A DNA stretch of 64,000 bases from Microglena sp. YARC (taxonomy: Eukaryota; Chlorophyta; Chlorophyceae; Chlamydomonadales; Chlamydomonadaceae). Positions 25,633-35,310 of this stretch are shown piece by piece. Position 1 is the first letter of the stretch. Each line of letters starts with the position of its first letter. The notes below the pieces were generated by a model, which saw only the letters and a program-made list of their open reading frames with translations, was not told where the DNA came from and did no database searches. The translations under genes and the position numbers were made by a program. The stretch covers positions 62,786,213 through 62,850,212 of the forward strand of contig CM039464.1 of NCBI GenBank assembly GCA_022414725.1. Direction: 5' to 3'.

Positions 25633-25809
25633 TGGTTTGAGATGGCTTTGGGTTTAGAAAATTCACTATGTGTCTCCAGTGAACATATCAGGTGCAGGGT
25701 ACTACATTTTGTCATTTTGGGTTGCGCTTTGGGGGGGTGGGTGTTGGTGTGGGTGAGGGGGGACAGATCCCTGGACTGCTTGAACATTTGTATTCAGTCA
25801 ACATTTCAG
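25428..25809 (+). repeat. Three duplicated copies of the exon a 3' border
   Basis: Copies of the exon end plus splice donor are at 25428-25482 (|GTGCAG), 25664-25691 (|GTGCAG) and 25791-25809 (|GTGATA). The first repeats 55 bp of coding sequence (CTGCTGCTAGTGCTGTGG onward); the others are shorter. Copies are separated by G- and GT-rich sequence. The last also repeats the original first intron bases (GTGATA...CCGTTCGA). Confidence 0.9.
25567..25632. repeat. (GT)n microsatellite
   Basis: About 66 bp of GT repeats with one GTTTGT interruption. Confidence 0.95.
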
Positions 25810-25814
25810 GTGAT

Positions 25815-26025
25815 AACCCCGTTCGACGAATGGCTCAGTGGCAGAGCTCCTAGAATGACGCAGGTGCCGGGTTCGAATCCCAATGGGTACGCTTAAGTGT
25901 TCGCGGTCGTTGTCAGCCACCATGGTAGCTTTGTCCTGGTAAAGTAGCAGCCCGTTCCCTACCGCCGTGAGACGGGGCTCCCTTAATACCACGCCCCACA
26001 AGGCGTTATCGTTCCTATCCGGTGA
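25815..26025 (+). mobile_element. tRNA-derived SINE-like element
   Basis: Pol III A box TGGCTCAGTGG (25831-25841) and B box GGGTTCGAATCCC (25869-25881) head a ~200-bp unit. Its 3' half (CCGTGAGACGGGGCTCCCTT, then AATACCACGCCCCACAAGGC) recurs at 63130-63185 and 63360-63430. The shared 3' half at distant sites supports a SINE family. Confidence 0.65.
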
Positions 26026-26039
26026 TGCATACTTGTTAG

Positions 26040-26235
26040 GGAACGGCAATATGATATCAATATATCATATGATATCATGTCATCATATGATATCATGTCA
26101 ACATATGATATCACGTCATCATATACTGATAAATATCATATGATATCATATGCTGCCGGCAGTCTGACTAGGCTAACGCTACCATTTATGTACAATTTCA
26201 TATTATGCAGTTTGTATGATATCATATGATTAGCT
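26040..26235. repeat. CATATGATATCATATG palindrome cluster
   Basis: Multiple overlapping palindromes built from ATATGATATCAT with GTCATC or GTCAAC spacers; likely to extrude cruciforms. Confidence 0.85.
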
Positions 26236-26315
26236 GGTCCCTTATACTTGTGCACTTCGTCCTTGTTCATTTTACATCACGTATAGTGTGCTGTGTGCCG
26301 TGAATAAGCCGTGTT

Positions 26316-26400
26316 GTTTGGCGGAGCCCCCCCTTCTGAGGGGCATGAGCCCCCAGAGTCACCGCTTTGTCCGATTGTTTGTATGTTTATTCGTTTTGTC
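26316..26400 (+). mobile_element. Hairpin-ended interspersed element, copy 2 (5' part only)
   Basis: TTTGGCGGAGCCCCCC...GGGGCATGAGCCCCC matches the left half of the element at 23975. It is cut short, and the 69-bp array starts soon after. Confidence 0.75.
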
Positions 26401-26439
26401 CATCACGTTCCAACCCTTGGCCTCGTAAACCTTCACTCC

Positions 26440-28260
26440 ACCCTTCCAAATCTTGGACTGCTCGACCATCACCAACAATTTAAATTTAATTTTCAACCCA
26501 CTTCCCCTTGCTTCCAACCTTGTACAGCTCAAACTTCGCCGCCAATTTAAATTTAAATTTAAACCCACTCTCCCCACCCTCCAAACCTCTGACAGCTCGA
26601 ACTTCGCCTCCAATTTAAATTAAAATCTAAATTTAAAACCACCCTCCACCCTTCCAAACCTCTGACAGCTCGAATTTCGCCTCCAATTTAAATTAAAATC
26701 TACGCCCACTCTCTACCCTTCCAAACCTTTGACAGCTCGAACTTTGCCGCCAATTTAAAATTACAATTTAAACCCACTCTCCACCCTTCCAAACCTTGGA
26801 CAGCTTGAACTTTGCCGCCAATTTAAATTTAAATTAAACCCACTCCCCCCTGCTTCCAAACCTTGGACAGCTCGACCTTAGCTGCCAATTCAAATTTAAA
26901 TTTAAACCCACTCTCCACCTTTCCAAACCTTGGACAGCTCGACCTTCGTTGACAATTTAAATTAAAATTAAAACCCACTCCCCCCTGCTTCCAAACCTCG
27001 GACAGCTTGAACTTCACTGCCAATCAAAATTAAAATTTAAATTTAAACCCACTCTTCACCCTTCCAATCCTTGGACAGCTCGAACTTCGCCGCCAATTTA
27101 TATTTAAATTTAAACCCACTCTCCACCTTCCCAAACCTTTGACAGCACGACATTTGCTGACAATTTAAATTTGAATTTAAACCCACTCTCCCCTGCTTCC
27201 AAGCCTCGGACAGCTTGAACTTCTCTGCCAATTAAAATGTAAATTTAAACCCACTCCCGAACCTTCCGAACCACAGACAGCTCGAGCTTCGCCACCAATT
27301 TAAATTTAAATTTACACCCACTCTCCACCCTCCAAACCTTGGACAGATCGACCTTAGCTGCCAATTTAAATTTATATCTACACCCACTCTCCACCCTTCC
27401 AAACCTCGGACAGCTTGAACTTCGCCACCAAATTAAATTTAAATATAAACCCATTCCCTTTTGCTTCCAATCCTTGGACAGCTGGAACTTTGCCGCCAAT
27501 TTAAATTTAAATGTAAACAGCTCTCCACCCTTCAGACCTTGGACAGATCGAACTTCGCTGTAAATTTAAATTTAAATCAAAACCCGCTCCCCCCTGCTTC
27601 CAAACCTTGGACAGCTCGACCTTCGCTGCCAATTTAAATTTAAATTTAGAACCACTCTCCACCCTTCCAAACCTTGGACAGCTCGACCTTAGCTGCCAAT
27701 TCAAATTTAAATTAAAACCCACTCTCCACCTTTCCAAACCTTGGACAGCTCGACCTTCGCTGACAATTAAAATTAAAATTAAAACCCACTCCCCCCTGCT
27801 TCCAAACCTCGGACAGCTTGAACTTCGCTGCAAATTAAAATTAAAATGTAAATTTAAACCCACTCTTCACCCTTCCAATCCTTGGACAGCTTTACTTAAT
27901 TCAACCACCAATTAAAATTAAAATTTAAATCCGCACTCCACCCTTCCAAACCTCGGACAGCTCGAACTTCGCAGAAAATTTAAATTTACATCTAAACCCA
28001 CTCTCCACCCTCCCAAAACTCTGACAGCTGGAACATTGCCGCCAATTTAAATTTAAATTTAAAGTTGAACCCACTCTCCACCCTCCAAACCTTCGACAGC
28101 TTGAACTTTGCCACCAATTAAAATGTAAATTCAAACCCACTCTCCACCCTTCCAAACCTTGGACAGCTCGACCTTTGCTGCCAATTTGAATTTGAATTTA
28201 AACCCACTCTCCACCCTTCCAAACCTCATACAGCTCGAACTTCGTTGACAATTCTGAACC
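26440..28260. repeat. 69-bp minisatellite, about 25 copies
   Basis: Each unit holds ACCCACTCTCCACCCTTCCA, AACCTTGGACAGCTCGACCT, CGCTGCCAATTTAAATTTAA. The period is about 66-72 bp. Because 69 is a multiple of three, open frames with a 23-residue repeat arise on both strands; these are not genes. Confidence 0.95.
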
Positions 28261-28429
28261 CACTCTCCGACAATTTTCTGCATCCCTTACGACGTGCCTA
28301 GGACTTGTCGCCCAAAAATTGCTCAACAATCACACAATGCAGCATGTGGATGGCTTGTCCAATTTTCCTTAGCTGCTTTATACAATGCTACAAAGTTTAC
28401 CTACCCACCCACTCCTGCCCCAAAGCTGA

Positions 28430-29250
28430 CAAAGTTTGTCCCTCCTGGAAGTGAAATTTGAAGAAAACAATGTTGTATGTTGTATACAAAACAATTGAAG
28501 AATCAATAAAAACAATTTCTCTCTCTTGCAAGTGGAAATGGAAAACATGTTTTTTTACAAAATTGTTTAAGACTTAATTAGCGTAAGTTGTTCCTCTTGG
28601 AAGTGGAATTGGAAGAAAAATGTTATTTACAAAAGAATTCAATAATTAATAAACATACTTCGTCTCTGTTGGACGTGAAATTTGAAGAAAAAATGTAATC
28701 TACAAAATAATTAGAGAATTAAAAACATAGCTTGTCTCTGTTCCAAGTGAAATTGGAAGAAAACATGTTTTTTACAAAATAATTAAAATAATTAAAAACG
28801 TAATTTGTGTCTCTTAGAAATGGAAGTGGAATACGAAGAGGTAATTTTAAAAATAATTAAAAATTAATGAACGCAATTTGTCTCTCTTGGAAGTGGAATT
28901 GGAAGAACAAGTCCTATGCAGCGTCGCAAGCGACGCGGAAATTTTGCGGAGTGTGTTGGCAACGGAACAAAAGGTGGCAACGATGGAGCTGACCGAAGCG
29001 AGTTAGTTATGCGACCGTTGGATGACATGTCAGGCTCCAAGCAAGAAATGTTTCGGTCGGACGGACAAATGGGTAAACATGGGGGCTCCCGCCCCCTTGA
29101 AGAGGGGGCTCCGCAAAAAATGCTATTTACGGAATAATTAAATAATTCATTTACAGAACTCGTCTGTCTTGGAAGTGGGATTTGAAGCAACAAATGTTTT
29201 TTAACACAAGAATTAAATAATTAATATTAATATTTGTCTCTCTTGTAAGA
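28430..29250. repeat. 73-bp tandem repeat, about 8 copies
   Basis: Units contain GTCTCTCTTGGAAGTGGAAT, TGGAAGAAAA, TTTACAAAATAATTAA. Spacing is 72-73 bp. One unit is split by the inverted hairpin-ended element at 28907-29117. Confidence 0.9.
28907..29117 (-). mobile_element. Hairpin-ended interspersed element, copy 3, nested
   Basis: Inverted copy beginning ACAAGTCCTATGCAGCGTCG and ending in GGGGGCTCCGCAAA. It sits inside a unit of the 73-bp array, whose sequence resumes right after, so it shows the element's ends. Confidence 0.85.
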
Positions 29251-29288
29251 AGAATTCATCACCCATCCACTTCCGCCATATCATGTAG

Positions 29289-29409
29289 ATTGCCACTTCG
29301 AGAGTAACACGCATGCAGGAGACTATACAGGGACAGCTCATATAAACTTGGCAAGCACTGTCTCAGTCCAGGGATCCATCTTCCGCCTCAACAAATGCGA
29401 GTCAGTATG
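29289..29409 (+). CDS. Parallel beta-helix protein, exon b
   Basis: The acceptor ATCATGTAG precedes and the donor GTATG|GTGAGT follows. With one base from exon a the frame reads DCHFESNTHAGDYTGTAHIN, then LASTVSVQGSIFRLNKCESV. This continues the beta-helix coil pattern (DC.FESN; VQGSIFRLNKC). The incoming phase is 1 and the outgoing phase 2, and both match the neighbours, which strongly supports the splicing model. Confidence 0.75.
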
Positions 29410-29443
29410 GTGAGTCTATCTTTTGTTTGATGTCAAATAGTTT

Positions 29444-29520
29444 AGTTGGCATTTAGTTGGCATTTAGTTGGCATTTAGTTGGCACTTAGTTGGCATTTAG
29501 TTGGCATTTAGTTGGCATCC
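29444..29520. repeat. 11-bp tandem repeat TTAGTTGGCAT, seven copies
   Basis: Seven copies of TTAGTTGGCAT (one with C for T) just after the exon b donor. Confidence 0.95.
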
Positions 29521-29647
29521 TTAGTGACCCAAACAATTTATGCAACACCTGATTTGTCAACCCCCATCCGTGAGCCATTTAGTGGGCTCGTGGAAATGGA
29601 ACACATGGTAGCTTCTAGGCAGCTACCTTATGTCCCCTTGGAGTTCA

Positions 29648-29984
29648 CCATGTAGTGAGGTCTTTGGCATATTTTGACAGGTTCAGCTTAATTGTGTTAA
29701 GGTCTGGTGAGTCAATCTTTTTTGGCACAGCCCCCTCTTCAAGGGGGCGGGAGAGGGTTACCCATTGTCCTTCAAACCGACCATCCGATTATCCATCCCT
29801 CTGAGCCTGACGCGTCAGCAAACGGTCTCGTAACTAATTGCTTTTGTTGCCACCTGTTGCTTCGTCGCGGACACCTCTCCGCCATGTTTTACTGCCGCAT
29901 GCGACGCTGCATAGAACTTGTGTTGATGGCTTGTAGTGAGGTCTTGGGCATATTTGTCCAGGTTCATCTTTCTTGGGTTAAGGT
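29648..29984. repeat. Direct repeats TGTAGTGAGGTCTT...TTAAGGTC
   Basis: 29648-29704 and 29932-29984 share TGTAGTGAGGTCTT, GGCATATTTTGACAGGTTCA and GTTAAGGTC; part of it recurs at 31766-31805. The first two copies bracket the hairpin-ended element, suggesting its insertion into, or mobilisation with, this repeat. Confidence 0.7.
29719..29932 (+). mobile_element. Hairpin-ended interspersed element, copy 4
   Basis: Full-length diverged copy from TTTGGCACAGCCCCCTC to GCATGCGACGCTGCATAGAA. The right-end hairpin has mutated (CCGCATGCGACGCT). Confidence 0.8.
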
Positions 29985-30183
29985 CAGCCCACCCTGTCGA
30001 AATACTTCCTTAATAGTTTCATACTCTTGTCCTCTTGGCTACAGCTTAGTTCATATCATATCTACACACTAACACAGTCTTGGGCAAACTATTAAGGCAT
30101 GGTGAGTCTGTCTTCTTTTTAGTTGCGTACGCTAAATATATAATAAATAAATAAAATAAATAAATAAAAACATGTCAACCCGA

Positions 30184-30185
<2 letters not shown>

Positions 30186-30252
<67 letters not shown>

Positions 30253-30302
30253 AAGAAATCATGGTCGTGGTCGCGGTCGTGGTCGTGGTCGTGGTCGTGT
30301 CA
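30186..30302. repeat. (TA)n then (GGTCGT)n microsatellites
   Basis: About 64 bp of TA, then GTGGTC/GCGGTC hexamers from 30258. Confidence 0.95.
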
Positions 30303-30795
30303 TCATCGCGTACCCACGTGCCATGGGCGTGCGAAGTGTAACCGACTTGCAACCGACTTTCTTCGCCCAGTGATTTCAATTGCAGAAACAGCAGATGCGC
30401 TAAGCTATGCGTGCGCGCTCATTTCATGTCCACAACTGCCTCCTATACTGCGACTGCAATGAATTGCAATGAAATGAGTGAGGGGATCCTCTCCTCGGAG
30501 GTCATTTGCTGACCCTCAGATCGCTTTGCATGGCGCTCGGAATAATAGATTTCAGTGTATTGCTTCATGGAGCGACCTGCGGCTCATGCTCTAGAACTTT
30601 CACTTCGGCTCATGATTCGGCTGGCCCTTGACTTTCACTTGGCTCACGCATGCGCACTTCTTTCTTCATCTCAGCATTACATTCATCATCGCATTATGCT
30701 ATCACATAGCCTGAGTCGCTATCACATCGCCTGATTCTTGATTGGAGGTAGTTGACTTCCATTCTCCAGCCTTTCTGCAGGCTCTATTGATAAAT

Positions 30796-31194
30796 TCATC
30801 TTGCTGCGAGCTTAGACACAGGCGCGGCTCGTGGTATCTCTGCACGATCTAAGTCCCTGCAACCCTGTGACGTTCTCCCGACGTCCAACTTCCTTCTTGC
30901 TGCGTGCTCCTTGCACCGCGTGCAATACCTCTTCAAGATCTTCCCCCCCACCCCACACCACTCACACCCTGCAACGATAAGGTTATTTTCGCGCTGAGCT
31001 GTAGCGAGTGCGTGACAGAGTTGACCGAGCGAAGGCCCTTTCGGGAAACAGCTTGCACGCCCAACTAGGTATCTATGCGCGAAGAGGAAGCTACAGGTAA
31101 GCCTCTCTGCTCTCGCGCAATTCCGATCTTTCAAGCTGAGTCTGAAACTGCGCAGACGTTCGTTTGCAATTTCCAAAAGTTTTTGCATTTCCAC
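30796..31194 (-). CDS. Possible small protein with MYND-like half zinc finger
   Basis: This 132-codon minus-strand ORF has normal composition and is antisense to, and inside, intron b of the beta-helix gene. The core CEWCGVGGKILKRYCTRCK matches the first half of a MYND zinc finger (C-x2-C-x(n)-C-x2-C). The second half (C...C...H...C) is missing. Preceding helices include EMQKLLEIANERLRSFRLSL and GQLCHALATAQRENNLIVAG. It could be an exon of a nested gene, a relic, or chance. 30380-30790 upstream shows no gene. Confidence 0.3.
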   Translation of the reverse strand: MEMQKLLEIANERLRSFRLSLKDRNCARAERLTCSFLFAHRYLVGRASCFPKGPSLGQLCHALATAQRENNLIVAGCEWCGVGGKILKRYCTRCKEHAARRKLDVGRTSQGCRDLDRAEIPRAAPVSKLAAR

Positions 31195-31402
31195 GTCGTC
31201 TGACGAAACGTCTAAACGTCTGCGCGATTTCGAACTCAGCTGGAAACATCATAATCGCTTCTGTTAAACCCATCTGCTAAAGTGGCCGAGAGAAGATCAG
31301 ATTAATGGGAACGGAGAAGCAGGGAAGTACGTGGGTGTTGGCGGGTAAAGGGGTGAGGCAAATTTGAGTTTGGGCCTGGATCGAGGTTTGGGCAGAGTGG
31401 GG

Positions 31403-31406
<4 letters not shown>

Positions 31407-31440
<34 letters not shown>

Positions 31441-31525
31441 GGGGGGGGGGGGATGCATGGGGAGGGATTAGTGTGTGGTTAGTTGGTGCTGGGGGGGGGG
31501 GAAGGGGGGGGGGGGGGGGGGGGGG
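31407..31525. repeat. (GT)n and poly-G tracts
   Basis: GT repeats at 31407-31437, G runs at 31437-31452 and 31490-31525. Confidence 0.95.
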
Positions 31526-31700
31526 CAGATGCGTCAGCATTTGAAGTGGGGGAAATATGATGACTGTGTTTATGAGAGGGGTGGAGGTGAGGACATATGT
31601 GTAGCCCATTCTGTAACCCAGCCCCACGGGCACCCTATTATGATTGGGGTAGGGGTGATGTGTGTCTGTGTGGCCACCGGCCACACGGGCTACCGTACTA

Positions 31701-31754
<54 letters not shown>
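31701..31754. repeat. (TA)n microsatellite
   Basis: About 54 bp of TA, immediately followed by a copy of the GGCATATTTTGACAGGTTCA repeat. Confidence 0.95.
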
Positions 31755-31757
<3 letters not shown>

Positions 31758-31993
31758 AAGCAGTAATTAGTCTTTGGCATATTTTGACAGGTTCAGACTT
31801 TCTTAGGTGGACGATCGTGCACACTGTACACGGATACTAATACGTACACTGATATTGCGCGCTGCGCCCACAGGGGGTTGAAAAAACTGCGCAAAACGCG
31901 CAGTGGGGCTCAAAAATGCGACGTGTCAATACGCTTCCGCACGCGCTTTGTGGTACCCTGGTGCTGACTACCACTGCCACTGTCTGCTTGCAG

Positions 31994-32167
31994 TCTGAAG
32001 GCAGCAGGCGGAATCCTTCTCCGGAACAGCAAGAATGCACAACTGATTGAGACAAACCTCACGGACAACTATATCCATGGAGTAACCTCTGCGGGTGGCA
32101 TCAATGTGGAGAACACTCCCCAACTTCTTGTGAGGGACGTGGTGCTTCACAACAATACTGGCATCGG
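31994..32167 (+). CDS. Parallel beta-helix protein, exon c
   Basis: The acceptor CTGCTTGCAG and the donor ATCGG|GTAAGT are both canonical. The frame reads LKAAGGILLRNSKNAQLIET, NLTDNYIHGVTSAGGINVEN, then TPQLLVRDVVLHNNTGIG. These are two beta-helix coils of the form GGI.L.NS...L..T...DN, closely like coils in chlamydial Pmp-type and algal adhesin-like proteins. Phase 2 in and out; it joins exon b (TG|T codon) and exon d (GG|G codon). Confidence 0.8.
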
Positions 32168-32266
32168 GTAAGTCAGATCACTAGTTTTAATCATTTATTA
32201 TTACTTTTTAAATATTATTATGATTATTATAATAAGAATAATAAATTATATTTATAATAAGAATAA

Positions 32267-32274
32267 TAATATTA

Positions 32275-32340
<66 letters not shown>

Positions 32341-32356
32341 TATTATTATTATATTA

Positions 32357-32395
<39 letters not shown>

Positions 32396-32397
32396 CG
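32267..32397. repeat. (ATT)n microsatellite
   Basis: Trinucleotide TTA/ATT run of about 130 bp with two ATAT interruptions. Confidence 0.95.
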
Positions 32398-32672
32398 AGG
32401 GGGGGGCAGGGGGAAAACAATATGACCCCATGCCCCAGATGTGTGGAGCTTGTTAATAGGATGAAGAATCTGGTCTTATTTATTTTTTTGGCCCAGTAGG
32501 AAGAAAGTTATGGGCCTCCAAAGTTGGGGGGGAGAGAAAAAACTGGAATTTAAGAAAAACATAGGTACTTTTCAAGACTGTTTTTCATAGCCCGCAGAAT
32601 GACATGGGAGTGGAACTGGGGTGTTCCTGTACTAAAGACCAGTCTCCATTGGTGCTATTAGGGCTCCCTTCC

Positions 32673-32698
32673 CCCCCCCCCCCCCCCCCCCCCCCCCC
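32673..32698. repeat. Poly-C tract
   Basis: About 26 C followed by ACCCCAAACCAAACC. Confidence 0.9.
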
Positions 32699-32858
32699 AC
32701 CCCAAACCAAACCAACCCAGCAGTACAAAACGAGGAAGTACAGATTCCGCAACGAACGTACTGGTGCATGTTCTTCTTTCTTCCCATCTCTTCTTTCTAT
32801 CTGGGACCATTTCATGTTGTCCGCTGGACCCCTTCGCTTCTAGCATCGAATGTGACGA

Positions 32859-33125
32859 GTGCAGACAGGAATTGTTGAACAGGCACCCTGTGAACGTTGC
32901 GAGGCACAAGAACTTGAAGGAGTCATGGCCCTGTGTGATGGTGTCCCCCCAAAGCAGGCACAACTGCTAAAAGCAGGTGCACCGAGAGATGAGGTGGTGG
33001 TATGCAAAGTCCAAGGCTGTAAAAAGAGTCTGAAGATGTCATCCATGCAACTTCATGTGGCTGGTCACATCTTGAGGCGCGAATGTGGTCATACCAATGG
33101 CGTGTCAGCATGTGCTGCCTGCTGA
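32859..33125 (+). other. Cys/His-rich open frame in intron c
   Basis: An open frame of normal composition contains CERCEAQELEG, then VCKVQGCKKSLKMSSMQLHV, AGHILRRECGHTNG and CAAC. The C-x4-C-x11-H-x3-H core resembles a C2H2 finger one residue short. There is no ATG at its start (the frame opens at a GTG). The overlapping frame (ECDECRQELLNRHPVNVARH) is also Cys/His-patterned, so a frameshift inside a former zinc-finger exon is possible. Confidence 0.25.
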
Positions 33126-33261
33126 GGCTTGTGGCTGTTGCGGTGTTAGTTGTCTGCCATGACAGAAGCTCCGGTGATATAATACATAGGTTTAATACGT
33201 TCTCCCCTCCATGTGGTAGCATGTTTTGGACTGACCCCACCATATAAAAGTAGCAAGTATC

Positions 33262-33333
33262 ATGTATGTATGTATGTATGTAAGTATGTATGTATGTATG
33301 TATGTATGCATGTATGTATGTATGTATGCATGT
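33262..33333. repeat. (GTAT)n microsatellite
   Basis: GTATGTAT repeats with a few GCAT and AAGT variants, directly attached to the element at 33334. Confidence 0.95.
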
Positions 33334-33478
33334 AACAGTCCAGGGGTGGGCCAAATTGGCTAAATGGACTTGCCCAGACGTGATAGGAAGGGCTTACAAA
33401 GAAAGCACACTGATGAACTGAACCCCAAACAATCGTTTTACTGACGGGGGCCCTGAGTTCTTGCTACAGTGATCATTT
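33334..33478 (-). mobile_element. Microsatellite-tailed interspersed repeat, copy 1 (~145 bp)
   Basis: In the minus orientation it runs from ATCACTGTAGCAAGAACTC through GTAAAACGATTGTTTGGGG to CCCTGGACTGTTACATGCA and then into the CATA microsatellite. The other copies (35311, 62595) end at the same place in a microsatellite. A partial copy (CAGTCCAGGGGGTAGA) is at 33501. Confidence 0.75.
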
Positions 33479-33479
33479 A

Positions 33480-34145
33480 ATTCTGTATGTTATGCATGTT
33501 CCAGTCCAGGGGGTAGATAATTATGTAACGGTATGGTCTGGAATATGTACAAGAGAACGAGTGGTCGAACATCATATGACTCCCTTTGGCAGAATGGATT
33601 GTTGCAAGGGCTTAGTATCTGATCCTGTGCTGTCACAAATTAGGCTTAAGGGAACCATTCTCAAATAATCAAGATACATGTAGACAATCCGAAGGGGCTG
33701 CAAATGAGGCTATTATGTGTAGGGACAGGCTTAGTTAGTTTATATTAGTGACTGAATAATAAGTGAATGTTAGTTACTATTAGACTGACGAGCCGCCTAA
33801 CCAATTTGTTTTGATTTATCTTCAGAACTAATATTGTTGTGACACTAAAGTAAAATGAGTTAATATTGGGTTTTCAAACAATAATGTCAGTTGCCGTTCC
33901 CTCCTGTTATGTGCTGTGTTCAAAGCTGTCAGTAGCCTTGTCTATAACCCCAGTAGCAAGCAGCAGCACCATGAATGTGTCCTCCCCAAAGTCCCAATCC
34001 TACTTCCCAACCTGATAATTCACTTCAGGTGTGAATGTTTGAAGACAAATTGAAACACAGATTTTTTGTTTTTTTAATACGATTTAAAATATAAAATTTG
34101 TGTTTTTCAAAAATATTTGAAAAGTAATTCTGCACCCAATTGCAG
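33480..34145. other. Remainder of intron c
   Basis: Ordinary-looking noncoding sequence with no gene seen. It ends in a T-rich tract and the TTGCAG acceptor. Confidence 0.5.
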
Positions 34146-34322
34146 GTCCACTTCAGTAGCAGGTGGATTGAGACTCTTCAGCTGTGGCGCTGTTCAGGTG
34201 GTTGGGACCAACATATCTGATAACATGGCTGTGGGGGAAAATTCAGGTGGAGGCATGAGTGCCTTGGCGGTTGCCCACCTACATATTCGAAACACTCTGG
34301 TGGAACGCAACACCGCAGAAGG
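34146..34322 (+). CDS. Parallel beta-helix protein, exon d
   Basis: The acceptor AATTGCAG and the donor AGAAGG|GTAGGT bound a frame that reads STSVAGGLRLFSCGAVQVVG, TNISDNMAVGENSGGGMSAL, AVAHLHIRNTLVERNTAEG. These are two more coils with the G-G-L..F.C and N.A..G.GGG signatures. Phase 2 in and out. The 3' 60 bp of this exon with its donor is repeated three more times downstream. The gene should continue to the right, but no further exon is found before the 21-bp array. Confidence 0.8.
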
Positions 34323-34401
34323 GTAGGTAGCAGAAACATGTATTTATGTGTTTGTTTGTGTGTGTGTGTGTGGGGGGGGTGCGTGCGTGCGTGCGTGTGT
34401 G

Positions 34402-34436
<35 letters not shown>

Positions 34437-34443
34437 GGGGGGG

Positions 34444-34580
34444 CTTGGCGGTTGCTCACCTAGATGTTCGAGACACTCTGGTGGAACGCAACACCGCAGA
34501 AGGGTAGGTAGCAGAAACATGTATTTATGTGTTTGTTTGTGTGTGGGGGGGGGATGGTGTGTGCGTGCGTGCGTGCGTGC

Positions 34581-34630
<50 letters not shown>

Positions 34631-34833
34631 GGGGGGGGCTTGGCGGTTGCTCACCTAGATGTTCGAGACACTCTGGTGGAACGCAACACCGCAGAAGGGT
34701 AGGTAGCAGAAGCATGTATGTGTGTATATGGGGTGGGGGGTGGGGGGGATGGTTTGTGTGTTTGTGTTGGTGCCTTTGCGATTGCCAACCTAGATGTTCG
34801 AGACACTTTGGTGGAACGCAGCACCGCAGAAGG
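34444..34833 (+). repeat. Three duplicated copies of the exon d 3' border
   Basis: Copies at 34444-34503, 34638-34698 and 34771-34833 each carry CTTGGCGGTTGCTCACCTAG (or a variant) through GAACGCAACACCGCAGAAGG|GTAGGTAGCA. Each is followed by GT/GCGT or G-rich simple sequence. All three share changes absent from the exon (CTAGATGTTCGAGAC for CTACATATTCGAAAC), so they derive from one another. They keep an open frame and a good donor but lack an AG acceptor. Confidence 0.95.
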
Positions 34834-34839
34834 GTAGGT

Positions 34840-35014
34840 AGCATCAGCATGTATGTGTGTGTGTTTGGGTGTGTGGGTGTGTGTTCCAGTAGGGTGTGTG
34901 GGTGGGGGTGGGGGGCGGAAGGTTGGGGGGTTGGGGGAGGAGGCATAGCAGAAATGTGTATGTGTGTGTGTGTGTGGAGGGGGATTGTGTGAGAGAGGGG
35001 TGGTGTGTGTGTGT

Positions 35015-35071
<57 letters not shown>

Positions 35072-35310
35072 TGGTGTGAGTGTGTGTGGTAGTGGTGGTG
35101 GTGGTGTGCGGGGGGATGGTTGTGTGTGTGTGTTGGCTGGGTTTGGTGTGTGTGTGTAAGTGGGGTGGTTGGGGGTGGTGTTGTGGATGGGTTTGGGGGT
35201 TGGGGGGGGGGGGGTATATGGTGTGGTTTGGGTTTGGGTTTGGGGGGGGGGGGGGGTATGTGTATGCGTGTGTTTGGGTGTGTGGTGGGGGGTGGTGGTG
35301 TGTGTATGTA
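34840..35310. repeat. G/T-rich low complexity with long poly-G
   Basis: GT and GGGT repeats with an uninterrupted G run of about 50 at 35018-35068. Open frames here encode only Gly/Val/Cys or His/Pro/Thr. Confidence 0.95.

Larger units (their letters stand above)
25225..29288. other. Intron a of the beta-helix gene, repeat-filled
   Basis: This 4.06-kb intron has GTGATA...ATGTAG ends. It contains duplicated exon borders, GT and T-G-rich microsatellites, a tRNA-derived retroposon, AT palindromes, a 69-bp and a 73-bp minisatellite and two hairpin-ended elements. Confidence 0.65.

Noticed and set aside
26359..28155. Minus-strand frames with a 23-residue Phe/Lys/Leu repeat
   Set aside because: They follow the 69-bp minisatellite exactly and end wherever a unit has an indel.
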